The notes below the pieces were generated by a model. That model saw only the letters and a list, made by a program, of their open reading frames with translations, made no database searches and was not told the DNA's origin. From Acidimicrobiaceae bacterium (GTDB taxonomy: Bacteria; Actinomycetota; Acidimicrobiia; Acidimicrobiales; Ilumatobacteraceae), in contig JACJWF010000002.1 of the NCBI GenBank assembly GCA_020637295.1, positions 310,001 to 374,000 on the forward strand: 64,000 nucleotides of DNA. Reading direction: 5' to 3'. How positions within the stretch are numbered: position 1 is the stretch's first letter; each line of letters starts with the position of its first letter. A program made the position numbers and the translations under genes. This document shows, one piece after another, positions 40,445 to 49,273 of this stretch.

Positions 40445-41436
40445 CACGCGGCTCCGTGGGTGAGGACGATCTTGCCGAGCTGCTCGCCGCGCTCCAGCCG
40501 CTCCAGCGCCTGGTCGTACTGGTCCAGCGGGTAGGTGCGGTCGATGTGGACGTCCACACCCTGGGCCACCAGGGCCGACACGGCGTCGAACTCCTCGTAG
40601 CTGCCCATCGTGCTGCCGATGATCTCGAACTGCTTGAAGAACAGGCGGGGCAGGTTCAGCTCCACCTTCTGGCCGCTGGTGCCACCGCAGACCACCAGCC
40701 GCCCGCCGGGCTTCAGGCAGCGGACCGACTGGTCCCACGTCGCCGGGCCGACGCTCTCGATGACGATGTCCGCCTCCACCGGCCACTTGGCGTCGGTGGA
40801 GTCGTAGGCCGCCACGGCGCCCATGGTGAGGGCCTCGGCGCGCTTGGCCTCGCTGCGGCTGGTGGCCACCACGGTGCAGCCCATGTGCCGCGCCAACGCC
40901 AGCGCAGCGCAGGACACGCCGGAGCCGATGCCGACGACCAGCACGGTCTGGCCGGCGGCGACCCGGGCCCGCTGGAGCATCCGGTAGGCGGTGAGGTAGG
41001 CCAGCGGGTAGGCGGCGCATTCCGCCCACGTGCGGCCGGCCGGGCGGGGGCGGACGTTGCGGGCAGGGGCGACCGCGTACTCGGCGTGGCCGCCCCAGCA
41101 GTGCTCGCCGTAGATCATGAAGCCCGGGCCCATCGGGCTGTCGTTGCCGTAGCGGACGATGTCCTCCACCGGCGAGACGCCCGGGTTGACCACCACCTCG
41201 TCACCGACGGCGATGCCCGTGACCTCGCTGCCCACCGCTGCCACCACGCCGGCGACGTCGCAGCCGGGCACGTGCGGGAGCGGCGGCTTCGGCGCGCCAC
41301 GGGTGACCCACAGGTCCATGTGGTTGAGCGCGCTGGCCACCACGCGGACGAGCACGTCCCCGGGGCCGACCGGCGGCTCGTCGATGGTGCCCCAGCGGTA
41401 GGCGCCGGGCGATTCGTCGAGGATCCACGACTGCAT
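40444..41436 (-). CDS. Zinc-type alcohol dehydrogenase/quinone oxidoreductase (MDR)
   Basis: 330-residue medium-chain reductase. GroES-like N-terminal domain (SALNHMDLWVTRG, HVPGCDVAGVVAAVG, GDEVVVNPG) and a Rossmann domain (VLVVGIGSGVSCAALALARHMGCTV in two parts, with GxGxxS). The structural-zinc cysteine lobe is reduced. Substrate unknown. The start has TAGGGT six bases upstream on the minus strand, immediately next to the repeat array at 41461. Confidence 0.85.
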   Translation of the reverse strand: MQSWILDESPGAYRWGTIDEPPVGPGDVLVRVVASALNHMDLWVTRGAPKPPLPHVPGCDVAGVVAAVGSEVTGIAVGDEVVVNPGVSPVEDIVRYGNDSPMGPGFMIYGEHCWGGHAEYAVAPARNVRPRPAGRTWAECAAYPLAYLTAYRMLQRARVAAGQTVLVVGIGSGVSCAALALARHMGCTVVATSRSEAKRAEALTMGAVAAYDSTDAKWPVEADIVIESVGPATWDQSVRCLKPGGRLVVCGGTSGQKVELNLPRLFFKQFEIIGSTMGSYEEFDAVSALVAQGVDVHIDRTYPLDQYDQALERLERGEQLGKIVLTHGAA

Positions 41437-41460
41437 GCGCCGACCCTATCCGACCCCCAC

Positions 41461-41590
41461 CCCGCCCACCCGAGTGCCACACCCCCGACCCGAGTGCCAC
41501 CCCGCCCACCCGAGTGCCACGCCCCCGACCCGAGTGCCACCCCGCATCCGAGTGCCCACCCCGACCCCGGGGTGCGAGTGAGCACTCGAA
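41461..41590. repeat. Composite repeat, copy A: four 20-bp units plus 38-bp inverted-repeat module
   Basis: Four head-to-tail 20-bp units (41461-41480, 41481-41500, 41501-41520, 41521-41540), each ending CCGAGTGCCAC; units 1 and 3 are identical (CCCGCCCACCCGAGTGCCAC), units 2 and 4 nearly so, giving a 40-bp higher-order period. Nine bases on is a module with arms GAGTGCCCAC (41550-41559) and GTGAGCACTC (41578-41587) around an 18-bp core containing ACCCCGGGGT. Lies in the gene-free stretch 41437-41628. Copies B and C are at 49161 and 55581. Confidence 0.85.
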
Positions 41591-41628
41591 GCCGGGACGA
41601 CGGGGGAAGCGGGAACTGGGAGGGGCGG

Positions 41629-42222
41629 TCAGGCGTAGACGGTGAGGGCGTCGGGCTCGACGGTGACCTCGACCGAGCGGGCAGCCCGCCAGCGGACGCC
41701 GTCGACCCAGACCGTCGCCGGGCGTTCCAGCTCGAGCGCGTGGGTGGCCACGTGCGCCATGGTCAGGTGGTGGTGCGGCAGGTGGTTCCCTACCCGCGCC
41801 CTACGCCGGGCGGCCAGCCGGGCACGTAGTCCCATCGCAGCATCGACCCGCAGGACGTCGACCTTGCCGTCGTTGGGGTGCGACCGCGGCGCCACGTCGT
41901 AGGGTCCGAGGTACTGGGCGTTCATCACCAGCACCACCGGGCCGCGCCACCACCGGCGCCGCACCACCACATGAGCGACTGCCACGGTCTCCTCGCCGTC
42001 GGCTCGTACGCGCAGCAGGTCCACCGGGGCGCGCACCACGGGGCCGTCGAACCGTCCGGGCGTCGCGCCACCCATCGTGTGGGCCAGATCACCGAAGCTC
42101 ACCCCGAACGTATGCAGGCCGCGGAGCACCACGTCGCGTGCTTCGGCGTCCGAGACGGCGATCGTCAGCCCGGCGGGGACCTCCACCTGCTCGCCCCAGT
42201 CCTCACCCCTGCGGATCGGCAC
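41629..42222 (-). CDS. Stand-alone lipid-kinase C-terminal-domain-like protein
   Basis: 197 residues. Residues about 65-170 (VVLVMNAQYLGPYDVAPRS, HPNDGKVDVLRVDAAMGLRA, GNHLPHHHL) resemble the beta-rich C-terminal half of diacylglycerol/YegS lipid kinases, but the N-terminal catalytic domain with its GGDGT motif is absent. It may therefore bind lipid or be a regulatory relic. GTG at 42222 is supported by GGAGG six bases upstream and overlaps the helY stop by 20 bp. Confidence 0.65.
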   Translation of the reverse strand: MPIRRGEDWGEQVEVPAGLTIAVSDAEARDVVLRGLHTFGVSFGDLAHTMGGATPGRFDGPVVRAPVDLLRVRADGEETVAVAHVVVRRRWWRGPVVLVMNAQYLGPYDVAPRSHPNDGKVDVLRVDAAMGLRARLAARRRARVGNHLPHHHLTMAHVATHALELERPATVWVDGVRWRAARSVEVTVEPDALTVYA

Positions 42223-44872
42223 GGGGTACCTCCACCGACTCGGCCGCCGGCTCTTCCTCCGGCTCGACGACACTGGACGCCGCGACGACCCCTCGGAACA
42301 GGGCGTCGGCAGCATCCTGCGCCGCAGCACGCGTCGCCTTCACCGGCGCCACCAGCGCCAGTTGGCGGAGCAGGTCGATGAGTTGCTTCATCGTCCGCAC
42401 GAAGTCGCCTCCCGACAACTCCTCGGCTTCCACCACCTCGGCAAACCCCTCCCCCGCAGCCCAGGCAAAGGCCACCGCGACGAACGTCGGGTCCGGTGGG
42501 CGGTGCACACCCAGCCCGGCTTCCTCCTCGGCGTCCTGGAGGTCGTAGCTGATGCGGGCGATGGACTGCCAGCGGCGGCGCACCAGCGGCGAGGGGTACC
42601 ACGGCGCCGGCGGCGCCTCCGGGCTGCGGTGCTCGTAGACGAACACGCTGGCAAGGCCGGCCAGCGACGCGGCATCCAGCCCGTCGAGCAGCCCCTGGCG
42701 CACGCACTCGGCCACCAGCAGATCGCTCTCGTGGAACAGCCGGGCGAGCATCTCGCCGGCCGGGGTGAGCTGCCACCCGTCCACATAGCCCCAGCCACTG
42801 AGGATCCGCAGCACCCGATCGAAGTCGAGCGAGATCGACTGGCTACGGCCACTCATCCGCTGGCGCAACTCGGCCACCTCTCGGGCGATCCGCTCAGCCT
42901 GGTTGGCTGCCTTCAGCTTCTCCGCCAGGCGCGGGTCGTCCTCCACCGGATGGGTGATCGGGCCCTCCTCGTCGAACTCGCGGTGGCGGCTGCGCCGGTG
43001 GGGCTGCACCGTGGCCTGCTCCAGGCGGCTGGCGACCTCCTTCTGGAAGTCGTGGCGGTTGGGGGCGAAGCTGGCCGGCAGTTCGATCTTGCCGATCGCC
43101 CGGGGCGCCTCGTCGAAGTCCAGCGCCGTCAGGTGCACGGTGTCGCGCCGGGTGGTCACCCCGGTGAGCCGCATGCCGCCCTTGCGGTGCGCGGAGGTGA
43201 GCACCGCAACCCGCCCGGCGTAACGGCCCTTCTCGGCGTAGATCACATCGCCCGGCCGCAGCTTCAGCATCGCCAGGGTGATCGGGTCGTCGCGGCCGAT
43301 GGAGGCCGGCCGTTGCGGCAGCGCCCCGGCAAGTTGCCGCCGGTAGTCGTCGATGTCGCCGTACTCGCTGCGTGAGCGCTCCACCAGGTCGGCGAGATGC
43401 TGCTGGCGGCGCTCCAGGCGGGCCTCGAGCCGCACCACCTCGCGGTCCGCCTGGTACTGGGCGAAGCTGAGGTTGAGGAGATGATGGGCCCGGTCGCTGG
43501 TGTAGCTGCGCACCAGGTTGGCAGCCATGTTGTAGGTGGGCCGGAACGCCGAGTTCAGGTGGAACACGCGGCTGGCGGCCAGGAGGGCCACCTGGTCGTA
43601 CGGCACGAACGGGCTCCACAGCACCACGGCGTGGCCGAGGTCGTCCATGCCTCGCCGGCCTGCACGCCCGGTGAGCTGGGTGTACTCGCCCGGGGTGAGG
43701 AACGTGTGGTGGTCGCCGGTGAACTTGCTGAGCTTCTCGATCACCACCGTCTTGGCCGGCATGTTGATGCCCACCGCCAGTGTCTCGGTGGCGAACACCA
43801 CCTTCACCAGGCCTTCCACGAAGCAGGCTTCCACCACCTCCTTGAACGGCGGCACCATCCCGGCGTGGTGAGCAGCGACGCCGGCCTCGAGTTGCAGGAG
43901 GAACTGGCTGTAGCCCAGCACGGCAAGGTCCGCCGGGTCGATGCCGCCGAGGCGGGTGTCGACGATCTCGCGGATGCGATCGCGCTCGGCCCCAGAAGTG
44001 AACCGCGCGCCGGCGGCGACACAGGCCTTCGCTGCTTCGTCGCACTGGTTGCGGCTGAAGATGAAGTAGATCGCCGGCAGCATCTCCCGTCGCTCCAGCA
44101 GGTCCACCACCTCGATGCGTGACGGGGTGAACAGCCGGCGGCGGCCCTGGCGCTGCTTGCCCCGCGCGTTCTTCGCCCCCCGCGCGGCTTCCTCGTCCAG
44201 GCGGGCGGCGTCCGCGTTCGGGCGGCCGTTCACCAGCGTGGGCAGCAGGTGCAGGCGGTCGTGGGTCTTGTCGCCGATCAGGTAGAGGTTGTCCAGCCGT
44301 ACGGGGCGGCGGTCCTCCACGATGGCGGAGGTCGGCCCGCGGACCGTCTCGATCCACTCAGCCAGTTCGGCAGCGTTGCTGACGGTGGCCGACAGGCAGA
44401 CCAGCCGCACCGAGGCCGGAAGGTGGATGATGACTTCCTCCCACACCGGCCCGCGGTAGGTGTCCTGCAGGAAGTGCACCTCATCGAGCACCACGACGGC
44501 AAGGTCGCCGAGGCCGCGGCCACCGCCGTAGATCATGTTGCGCAGCACCTCGGTGGTCATCACCACCACCTCGGCGTCGCCGTTGATCGAGTTGTCGCCG
44601 GTGAGCAGGCCCACCCGGTGAGGCCCCAGGAGGGCGGCCAGATCGTGGTACTTCTGGTTGCTCAGCGCCTTGATCGGAGCGGTGTAGAAGGCTCGCTTGC
44701 CGTCCGCCAGGGCTGCGGCGATGGCGTACTCCGCGACCACCGTCTTCCCGCTGCCGGTGGGCGCGGCGACGAGGACGGATTCGCCGTCGTCCAGCGCGTC
44801 CATGGCCCGGAGCTGGAACGTGTCGAGCGGGAAGTCGTGGTGGGCGGTCAGCTCCGCCCGGTCGGCGCGCAC
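42203..44872 (-). CDS. helY: Ski2-like DEAD/DEAH-box RNA helicase HelY
   Basis: 889 residues. Helicase core with APTGSGKT (Walker A), LDEVHFLQD (DEVH), LSATVSN, and YTQLTGRAGRRG (motif VI), then the Ski2-type ratchet, a beta insertion (about 530-600) and the DSHCT-like C-terminal helical domain. It unwinds RNA in turnover or processing. Gene order helY-tatC-tatA/B is conserved in actinobacteria and matches Rv2092c-Rv2094c. GTG start, 12 bp after tatC. The acidic C-terminus overlaps the next gene. Confidence 0.93.
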   Translation of the reverse strand: MRADRAELTAHHDFPLDTFQLRAMDALDDGESVLVAAPTGSGKTVVAEYAIAAALADGKRAFYTAPIKALSNQKYHDLAALLGPHRVGLLTGDNSINGDAEVVVMTTEVLRNMIYGGGRGLGDLAVVVLDEVHFLQDTYRGPVWEEVIIHLPASVRLVCLSATVSNAAELAEWIETVRGPTSAIVEDRRPVRLDNLYLIGDKTHDRLHLLPTLVNGRPNADAARLDEEAARGAKNARGKQRQGRRRLFTPSRIEVVDLLERREMLPAIYFIFSRNQCDEAAKACVAAGARFTSGAERDRIREIVDTRLGGIDPADLAVLGYSQFLLQLEAGVAAHHAGMVPPFKEVVEACFVEGLVKVVFATETLAVGINMPAKTVVIEKLSKFTGDHHTFLTPGEYTQLTGRAGRRGMDDLGHAVVLWSPFVPYDQVALLAASRVFHLNSAFRPTYNMAANLVRSYTSDRAHHLLNLSFAQYQADREVVRLEARLERRQQHLADLVERSRSEYGDIDDYRRQLAGALPQRPASIGRDDPITLAMLKLRPGDVIYAEKGRYAGRVAVLTSAHRKGGMRLTGVTTRRDTVHLTALDFDEAPRAIGKIELPASFAPNRHDFQKEVASRLEQATVQPHRRSRHREFDEEGPITHPVEDDPRLAEKLKAANQAERIAREVAELRQRMSGRSQSISLDFDRVLRILSGWGYVDGWQLTPAGEMLARLFHESDLLVAECVRQGLLDGLDAASLAGLASVFVYEHRSPEAPPAPWYPSPLVRRRWQSIARISYDLQDAEEEAGLGVHRPPDPTFVAVAFAWAAGEGFAEVVEAEELSGGDFVRTMKQLIDLLRQLALVAPVKATRAAAQDAADALFRGVVAASSVVEPEEEPAAESVEVPRADPQG

Positions 44873-44884
44873 GACCCCATCGTG

Positions 44885-45700
44885 TCAGCCCGCGGCCTCG
44901 CGGGCGAGCTTTCGCTTCTGGTTGATGCGGCCGATGATGACGGACACGAAGTAGAACAGCGTCATCGGCAGCGCCAAGGCCATCATCGAGTAGGGGTCGC
45001 CACTGGGCGTGATGACCGCGGCGAGGGCGAACACGATGACCACGGCGTACCGCCACTGCTTCAGCAGCGTCTGTGGCGTCAGCACACCGACGAGTTGGAG
45101 GAAGACCAGCAGCACCGGGAACAGGAAGGCCACGCCGAACGCGGCGATCATGGCGCCGATCAGACCCACGTACTTGTCCACCGGGTAGATCTGGGTGACC
45201 TCCGAGCCGGACCAGGAGATGAGGAACTCCAGCGCCTTGTCCAGCGTCCAGTACGCGACGAACCCACCCATCGCGAACAGGACCACCGAGGAGACGATGA
45301 ACGGGACGGCGTACTTCTTCTCCTTGGCGTGCAGCGCCGGCACGATGAACCGCCAGATCTGCCAGAGGATCACCGGCAACGCCAGGATGATGCCGCCATA
45401 GGTGGCGATGGAGAGCCGGGTGCTGAGGCCGCTGAGCGGGCCGATGGCGACGAGGTCGGTGCCGCTCTCGCACAGCGTGGGCCGGCGGCCGCACAGGTTG
45501 CGATACGGGCGCAGCAGGAAGCGCAGGATCGGGTCGTAGAAGGCCATGATGACGATCACGCCCACCAGCACGGCGAGCCCGGAGCGGATGATCCGCGTCC
45601 GCAGCTCCGCGAGGTGCTCGACCAGCGTCATCGTGTCGTCGGGCGACTTCAGCTTGGGCCGTGAGGGCTCGCCATCGCCCCGGCGGAACGGATTCCTCAT
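44885..45700 (-). CDS. tatC: Twin-arginine translocase subunit TatC
   Basis: 271-residue polytopic membrane protein and receptor core of the Tat system for folded proteins. TLVEHLAELRTRIIRS is the conserved N-terminal signal-binding stretch, with six hydrophobic segments and VITPSGDPYSMMALALPM near the C-terminus. Its ATG overlaps the TatA/B stop by 4 bp, so the two are coupled. Confidence 0.96.
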   Translation of the reverse strand: MRNPFRRGDGEPSRPKLKSPDDTMTLVEHLAELRTRIIRSGLAVLVGVIVIMAFYDPILRFLLRPYRNLCGRRPTLCESGTDLVAIGPLSGLSTRLSIATYGGIILALPVILWQIWRFIVPALHAKEKKYAVPFIVSSVVLFAMGGFVAYWTLDKALEFLISWSGSEVTQIYPVDKYVGLIGAMIAAFGVAFLFPVLLVFLQLVGVLTPQTLLKQWRYAVVIVFALAAVITPSGDPYSMMALALPMTLFYFVSVIIGRINQKRKLAREAAG

Positions 45701-46149
45701 TCGGGCTCCGCCCCGGTCGCAGGATCATTCGGCTCGTCGGTCGGCGCCGTGGAGGCCTCGATGTCGCCGCCGTCGGTGTCGCGGGCTGCCTGCCGGTCCA
45801 CCCGGCGCGGGTTGGCCGAGCCGAAGTTCAGGCCCTGCTGGCGGGCCACGGGGCGGGCAGGGGGTGCCGGGCGTTGCTCCTCGGGCGTCGCGGCGTCCAT
45901 CGCCGGGGGGTCGTCGTCCGCGACATCGAAGCGCGCGGCCTGGCGCACGGCATCCGCGGTGTCGCGCAGTTCCTTCATCGGCTCGTCGAGCACCTGGCGC
46001 AATTCGCCCTGGAAGCCGCCGACCGTCTTCTTGAACTCCGCGTAGCCCTTGCCGAACTTGCGGATGGCATCGGGCAGCTTCTCCGGGCCGAGGACCACGA
46101 GCGCCACGAGCAGCAGGAAGATCAGCTCGCTGCCCTCGATGTTGAACAC
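45697..46149 (-). CDS. tatB: Twin-arginine translocase subunit TatA/TatB
   Basis: 150 residues: one N-terminal transmembrane helix (IEGSELIFLLLVALVVLGPEK region), the hinge GPEKLP, an amphipathic helix (AIRKFGKGYAEFKKTV) and a long acidic tail. The glutamate in the membrane segment and the long tail favour TatB, although actinobacterial TatA also precedes tatC. No second tatA-like gene is in the window. GTG at 46149 has TAGACT eight bases upstream on the minus strand. Confidence 0.85.
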   Translation of the reverse strand: MFNIEGSELIFLLLVALVVLGPEKLPDAIRKFGKGYAEFKKTVGGFQGELRQVLDEPMKELRDTADAVRQAARFDVADDDPPAMDAATPEEQRPAPPARPVARQQGLNFGSANPRRVDRQAARDTDGGDIEASTAPTDEPNDPATGAEPE

Positions 46150-46233
46150 GGCTGGGGAGTCTACGAGGCCCCACCCCGATCCGTGACGTCACCAACCTGC
46201 CCGATGACCGCAGCCCCGTGCCAAGATCGTGGC

Positions 46234-46959
46234 GTGCAGCAGCGCCTCCCCTCGCTCCTCGACCGGCCGATCACGTTCGCCCATCGGGGGGCTCGCGCCG
46301 AAGCGCCGGAGAACACCATCGAGGCCTTCCAGTTGGCGCTGCGGCTGGGCGCGTCCGGCCTGGAGAGCGATGTCTGGCTGACGTCGGACGGAGCGGCCGT
46401 GCTGGATCACGACGGGGTGGTGCGCCGCCGGCTGGGCCGCACCACGCCCATTGCCGAGGTGCCGCGCGCTGCCCTGCCGAGCCACATCCCGACGCTGGCC
46501 GACCTGTACGAGCAGTGCGGGACCGGCTACCACCTGTCGCTCGACATCCGCGGCGGTTCCGGTCCCACCGTGGTGGACGTCACCCGTGAGGCCGCGCCGG
46601 CGATGCTGGAGCGGCTGTGGCTCTGCGCCGAAGTCGATGCGCTGCTCCCCCTGCGGGGCACGGGGGCCCGCCTGGTCAACAGCACCCGGCTGAGCCGGAT
46701 GAAGGAGGGGCCCGAGCGGCGGGCCGCGAACCTGAGCGCCGACGGCATCGATGCCGTCAACCTGCACCACACGGACTGGAACGGTGGGCTGGTGGCGCTG
46801 TTCCACCGCTTCGAGCGGGTGTGCTTCAGCTGGGACCTCCAGGAGGACCACCTGCTGGAACGGCACCTGAGGATGGGTGTGGACGGCGTGTACAGCGACT
46901 ACACCGACCGGATGGTGGACGCCTACCGCGCGCAGATCGGCGGGGACCCCGCGCCCTGA
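46234..46959 (+). CDS. Glycerophosphodiester phosphodiesterase family protein
   Basis: 241-residue TIM-barrel enzyme hydrolysing glycerophosphodiesters to glycerol-3-phosphate and an alcohol. The catalytic set is visible: FAHRGARAEAPENTIEAF (His, Arg, Glu), GLESDVWLTSDGAAVLDHD (Glu, Asp, His). The C-terminus has GVDGVYSDYTDRMVDAY. GTG at 46234 is chosen over the longer frame because CAAGAT (46222-46227) is six bases upstream. In mycobacteria the pafB and pafC genes occupy this part of the cluster. Confidence 0.88.
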   Translation: MQQRLPSLLDRPITFAHRGARAEAPENTIEAFQLALRLGASGLESDVWLTSDGAAVLDHDGVVRRRLGRTTPIAEVPRAALPSHIPTLADLYEQCGTGYHLSLDIRGGSGPTVVDVTREAAPAMLERLWLCAEVDALLPLRGTGARLVNSTRLSRMKEGPERRAANLSADGIDAVNLHHTDWNGGLVALFHRFERVCFSWDLQEDHLLERHLRMGVDGVYSDYTDRMVDAYRAQIGGDPAP

Positions 46960-46999
46960 ACGCTGTGGACCCGCTGCGCGGGCGCGCCGGTGCCGCGGA

Positions 47000-47698
47000 T
47001 CAGAGCCACTGCCAGTCGTCGGTTGGCCAGATCACCACGAACGCCCTCCCGAGCAGGTCGCTGTACGGCACCGGGCCGATGGCACGGCTGTCCATCGAGC
47101 CGTCGCGGTTGTCGCCCATCACGAAGACGGTGTCCTCCGGCACCACCCACTGCCCCGGCTCGTCCGTGCCGCTGCAGTCGGCCTCCACAGGGTCCAGGTA
47201 GGGCTCTTGCAGCAACTGCCCGTCGATGTAGACCGCGCAGTTGCCACGCACCTCGACGGTCTCGCCCGGCAGGCCGATGACTCGCTTGATGAGGTCGCGC
47301 TCGGTGCTATCACCGCGGATGGTCTTCAACACCACCACGTCGCCACGATGCGGGTCGTGGAGGCGGTAGCTGAGCTTGTTCACCAGCACTCGGTCGCCGT
47401 CGTGGAGCGTGAGCCGCATGGAGTCGCCGGCCACCTGGAACTGCTGCAGCACGTACGCCTTCACCACCAACGCGGCGGTGACGGCGACCGCGATGACGAT
47501 CAGCCACTCCACCACCGAGGCCATCGGGCTCTTGCGCCGGCGGGCGGCCGGCACGGCGACGTCCTCGCCGTCCACGACGTCCAGTTCGCTGGTGGGCTCG
47601 GCACCACCTGCACCGTCCTCGCCCTCCTCGTGCACGACCACCGTGGCGGACGCCAGGAGGTCGTCGATCTCCGTTCGGGCGGGCGGCTGGTCCGACAT
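47000..47698 (-). CDS. lepB: Type I signal peptidase
   Basis: 232 residues. An acidic cytoplasmic N-terminus, one transmembrane segment (about 62-85), then the catalytic domain: GDSMRLTL with nucleophile Ser93 (leucine replaces the usual proline), RDLIKRVIGLPGE with general-base Lys138, and FVMGDNRDGSMDSR. It removes signal peptides from exported proteins, including Tat substrates. ATG at 47698 is supported by TAGCGT seven bases upstream on the minus strand. Confidence 0.94.
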   Translation of the reverse strand: MSDQPPARTEIDDLLASATVVVHEEGEDGAGGAEPTSELDVVDGEDVAVPAARRRKSPMASVVEWLIVIAVAVTAALVVKAYVLQQFQVAGDSMRLTLHDGDRVLVNKLSYRLHDPHRGDVVVLKTIRGDSTERDLIKRVIGLPGETVEVRGNCAVYIDGQLLQEPYLDPVEADCSGTDEPGQWVVPEDTVFVMGDNRDGSMDSRAIGPVPYSDLLGRAFVVIWPTDDWQWL

Positions 47699-47758
47699 CG
47701 CCGTCACGCTACCCGCCGGCGCTGGTGGCGGCACGGCAGCAGGTTCGGACGGCCGGGC

Positions 47759-49117
47759 TCAGAGGGAGGCGATCAGCTTCTCCACCCGCTCGTCGCGGCT
47801 GCGGAAGGGGTCCTTGCAGAGCACGGTCCGCTGGGCCTGGTCGTTGAGCTTGAGGTGCACCCAGTCCACCGTGTAATCGCGCTTGCGTTCCTTGGCCCGC
47901 TTGATGAACTCGCCACGCAGGCGGGCCCGGGTGTTCTGCGGCGGGGTCTCGATGGCCGCCTCGATGTCCGTGTCCAGGCACATGCGCTCCACCATGCCGC
48001 GGTCCTGCAGCTTGTAGAACGGGCTGCGGTCGCGGGAGATGTCGTGGTACTGGAGGTCCAGCAACTGCACGCGGGCGTCGCCCAGCGACAGGTCGTGGCG
48101 GCTGCGGAATGCCTCCAGCAGCCGGTACTTGATGACCCAGTCCACCTCGCGGTCCAGCTTCAGCGGGTCGTTCTCGATCGTGCTGACGCAGTGCTCCCAC
48201 ATCTCCAGCGCCTTCTGCTCCAGCGGGGGGAAGCCCTTGGTGTCCGCGAAGCGCAGCGCCCGGTCCAGGTACTCGCGCTGGATGTCCAGCGCGCTGACCT
48301 CGCGGCCGTTGGCCAGGCGGACCTTGCGGCGGCAGGTCATGTCGTGGCTGATGTCGCGGATGGCCCGGATGGGGTTCTCCAGCGTCATGTCGCGCAGCAC
48401 CACGCCCGGATCCTCCAGCATCCGCAGCATGCAGGCGGCGGCACCGACCTTGACGAAGGTGGTGTACTCGCTCATGTTGCTGTCGCCGACGATCACGTGG
48501 AGGCGGCGGTACTTCTCGGCATCGGAGTGGGGCTCGTCGCGTGTGTTGATGATCGGGCGGCTGCGGGTGGTGGCGCTGCTGACGCCCTCCCAGATGTGCT
48601 CGGCGCGCTGGGCGATCGAGTACAGCGGGCCGCGGGCCGTCTGCAGGACCTTGCCGGCGCCGGTGTAGATCTGCCGGCTGACGAGGAACGGGATCAGCAC
48701 CTCGGCGTAGTGGCCGAGGTCGTCGGCCCTGCTGGTGAGGTAGTTCTCGTGGCAGCCGTAGCTGTTGCCGGCGGAGTCCGTGTTGTTCTTGAACAGGTAG
48801 ATCGTGCCGCGGATGCCCTCCTCGCGGAGGCGCTGCTCGGCGGAGTGGACCAGGCTCTCGAGGATGCGTTCGCCCGCCTTGTCGTGCACCACGAGGTCGT
48901 AGATGGAGTCGCACTCAGGCGTGGCGTACTCCGGGTGGGAGCCGACGTCGAGGTACAGGCGGGCGCCGTTCTGGAGGAACACGTTGCTGCTGCGGCCCCA
49001 GCTGACGACCTTGCGGAACAGGTACCGGGCGACCTCGTCGGGGCTCAGCCGCCGCTGGCCGCGGAGGGTACAGGTGACGCCGTACTCGTTCTCGAGCCCG
49101 TAGATGCGTCGCTCCAT
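47759..49117 (-). CDS. pafA: Pup-protein ligase PafA
   Basis: 452 residues. Carboxylate-amine-ligase-like enzyme that attaches Pup to lysines of proteins destined for the proteasome. IYGLENEYGVTC at the N-terminus holds the nucleotide/metal glutamates, with FKNNTDSAGNSYGCHENYL, INTRDEPHSDAEKYRRLHVIVGDSNMSE further on. Lack of an insert after the first strand separates it from Dop. Start at 49117 is set by TACCGT seven bases upstream. The repeat copy B begins 44 bp upstream of its start. Confidence 0.95.
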   Translation of the reverse strand: MERRIYGLENEYGVTCTLRGQRRLSPDEVARYLFRKVVSWGRSSNVFLQNGARLYLDVGSHPEYATPECDSIYDLVVHDKAGERILESLVHSAEQRLREEGIRGTIYLFKNNTDSAGNSYGCHENYLTSRADDLGHYAEVLIPFLVSRQIYTGAGKVLQTARGPLYSIAQRAEHIWEGVSSATTRSRPIINTRDEPHSDAEKYRRLHVIVGDSNMSEYTTFVKVGAAACMLRMLEDPGVVLRDMTLENPIRAIRDISHDMTCRRKVRLANGREVSALDIQREYLDRALRFADTKGFPPLEQKALEMWEHCVSTIENDPLKLDREVDWVIKYRLLEAFRSRHDLSLGDARVQLLDLQYHDISRDRSPFYKLQDRGMVERMCLDTDIEAAIETPPQNTRARLRGEFIKRAKERKRDYTVDWVHLKLNDQAQRTVLCKDPFRSRDERVEKLIASL

Positions 49118-49160
49118 GCGGCGCACGGTAGCGCACCCCCTCCGCCCCCGCACCCCGCTG

Positions 49161-49273
49161 TTCGACCCACCCGAGTGCCAGCCCCCTCACCCGAGTGCCA
49201 CGGGCCCCACCCGAGTGGCAGCCCGCATCGGAGTGCTCACTGCCACCCCGGGGTCGGAGTGAGCACTCGAAGG
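49161..49273. repeat. Composite repeat, copy B: three 20-bp units plus 38-bp inverted-repeat module
   Basis: Units 49161-49180, 49181-49200 and 49201-49220 share CACCCGAGTGCCA. The module has perfect arms GAGTGCTCAC (49231-49240) and GTGAGCACTC (49259-49268) with an 18-bp core containing ACCCCGGGGT. The stop codon of pxpC (49237-49239) and its last dozen codons lie inside the module. Confidence 0.85.

Noticed and set aside
39242..41029. 595-residue fusion of a dehydrogenase-like part to the M20 amidohydrolase
   Set aside because: The upstream 195 residues are an out-of-frame reading of the dehydrogenase gene; the true amidohydrolase start is 40444.
41461..41540. CRISPR-like array
   Set aside because: The 20-bp units are directly adjacent with no unique spacers, and no cas genes are present.
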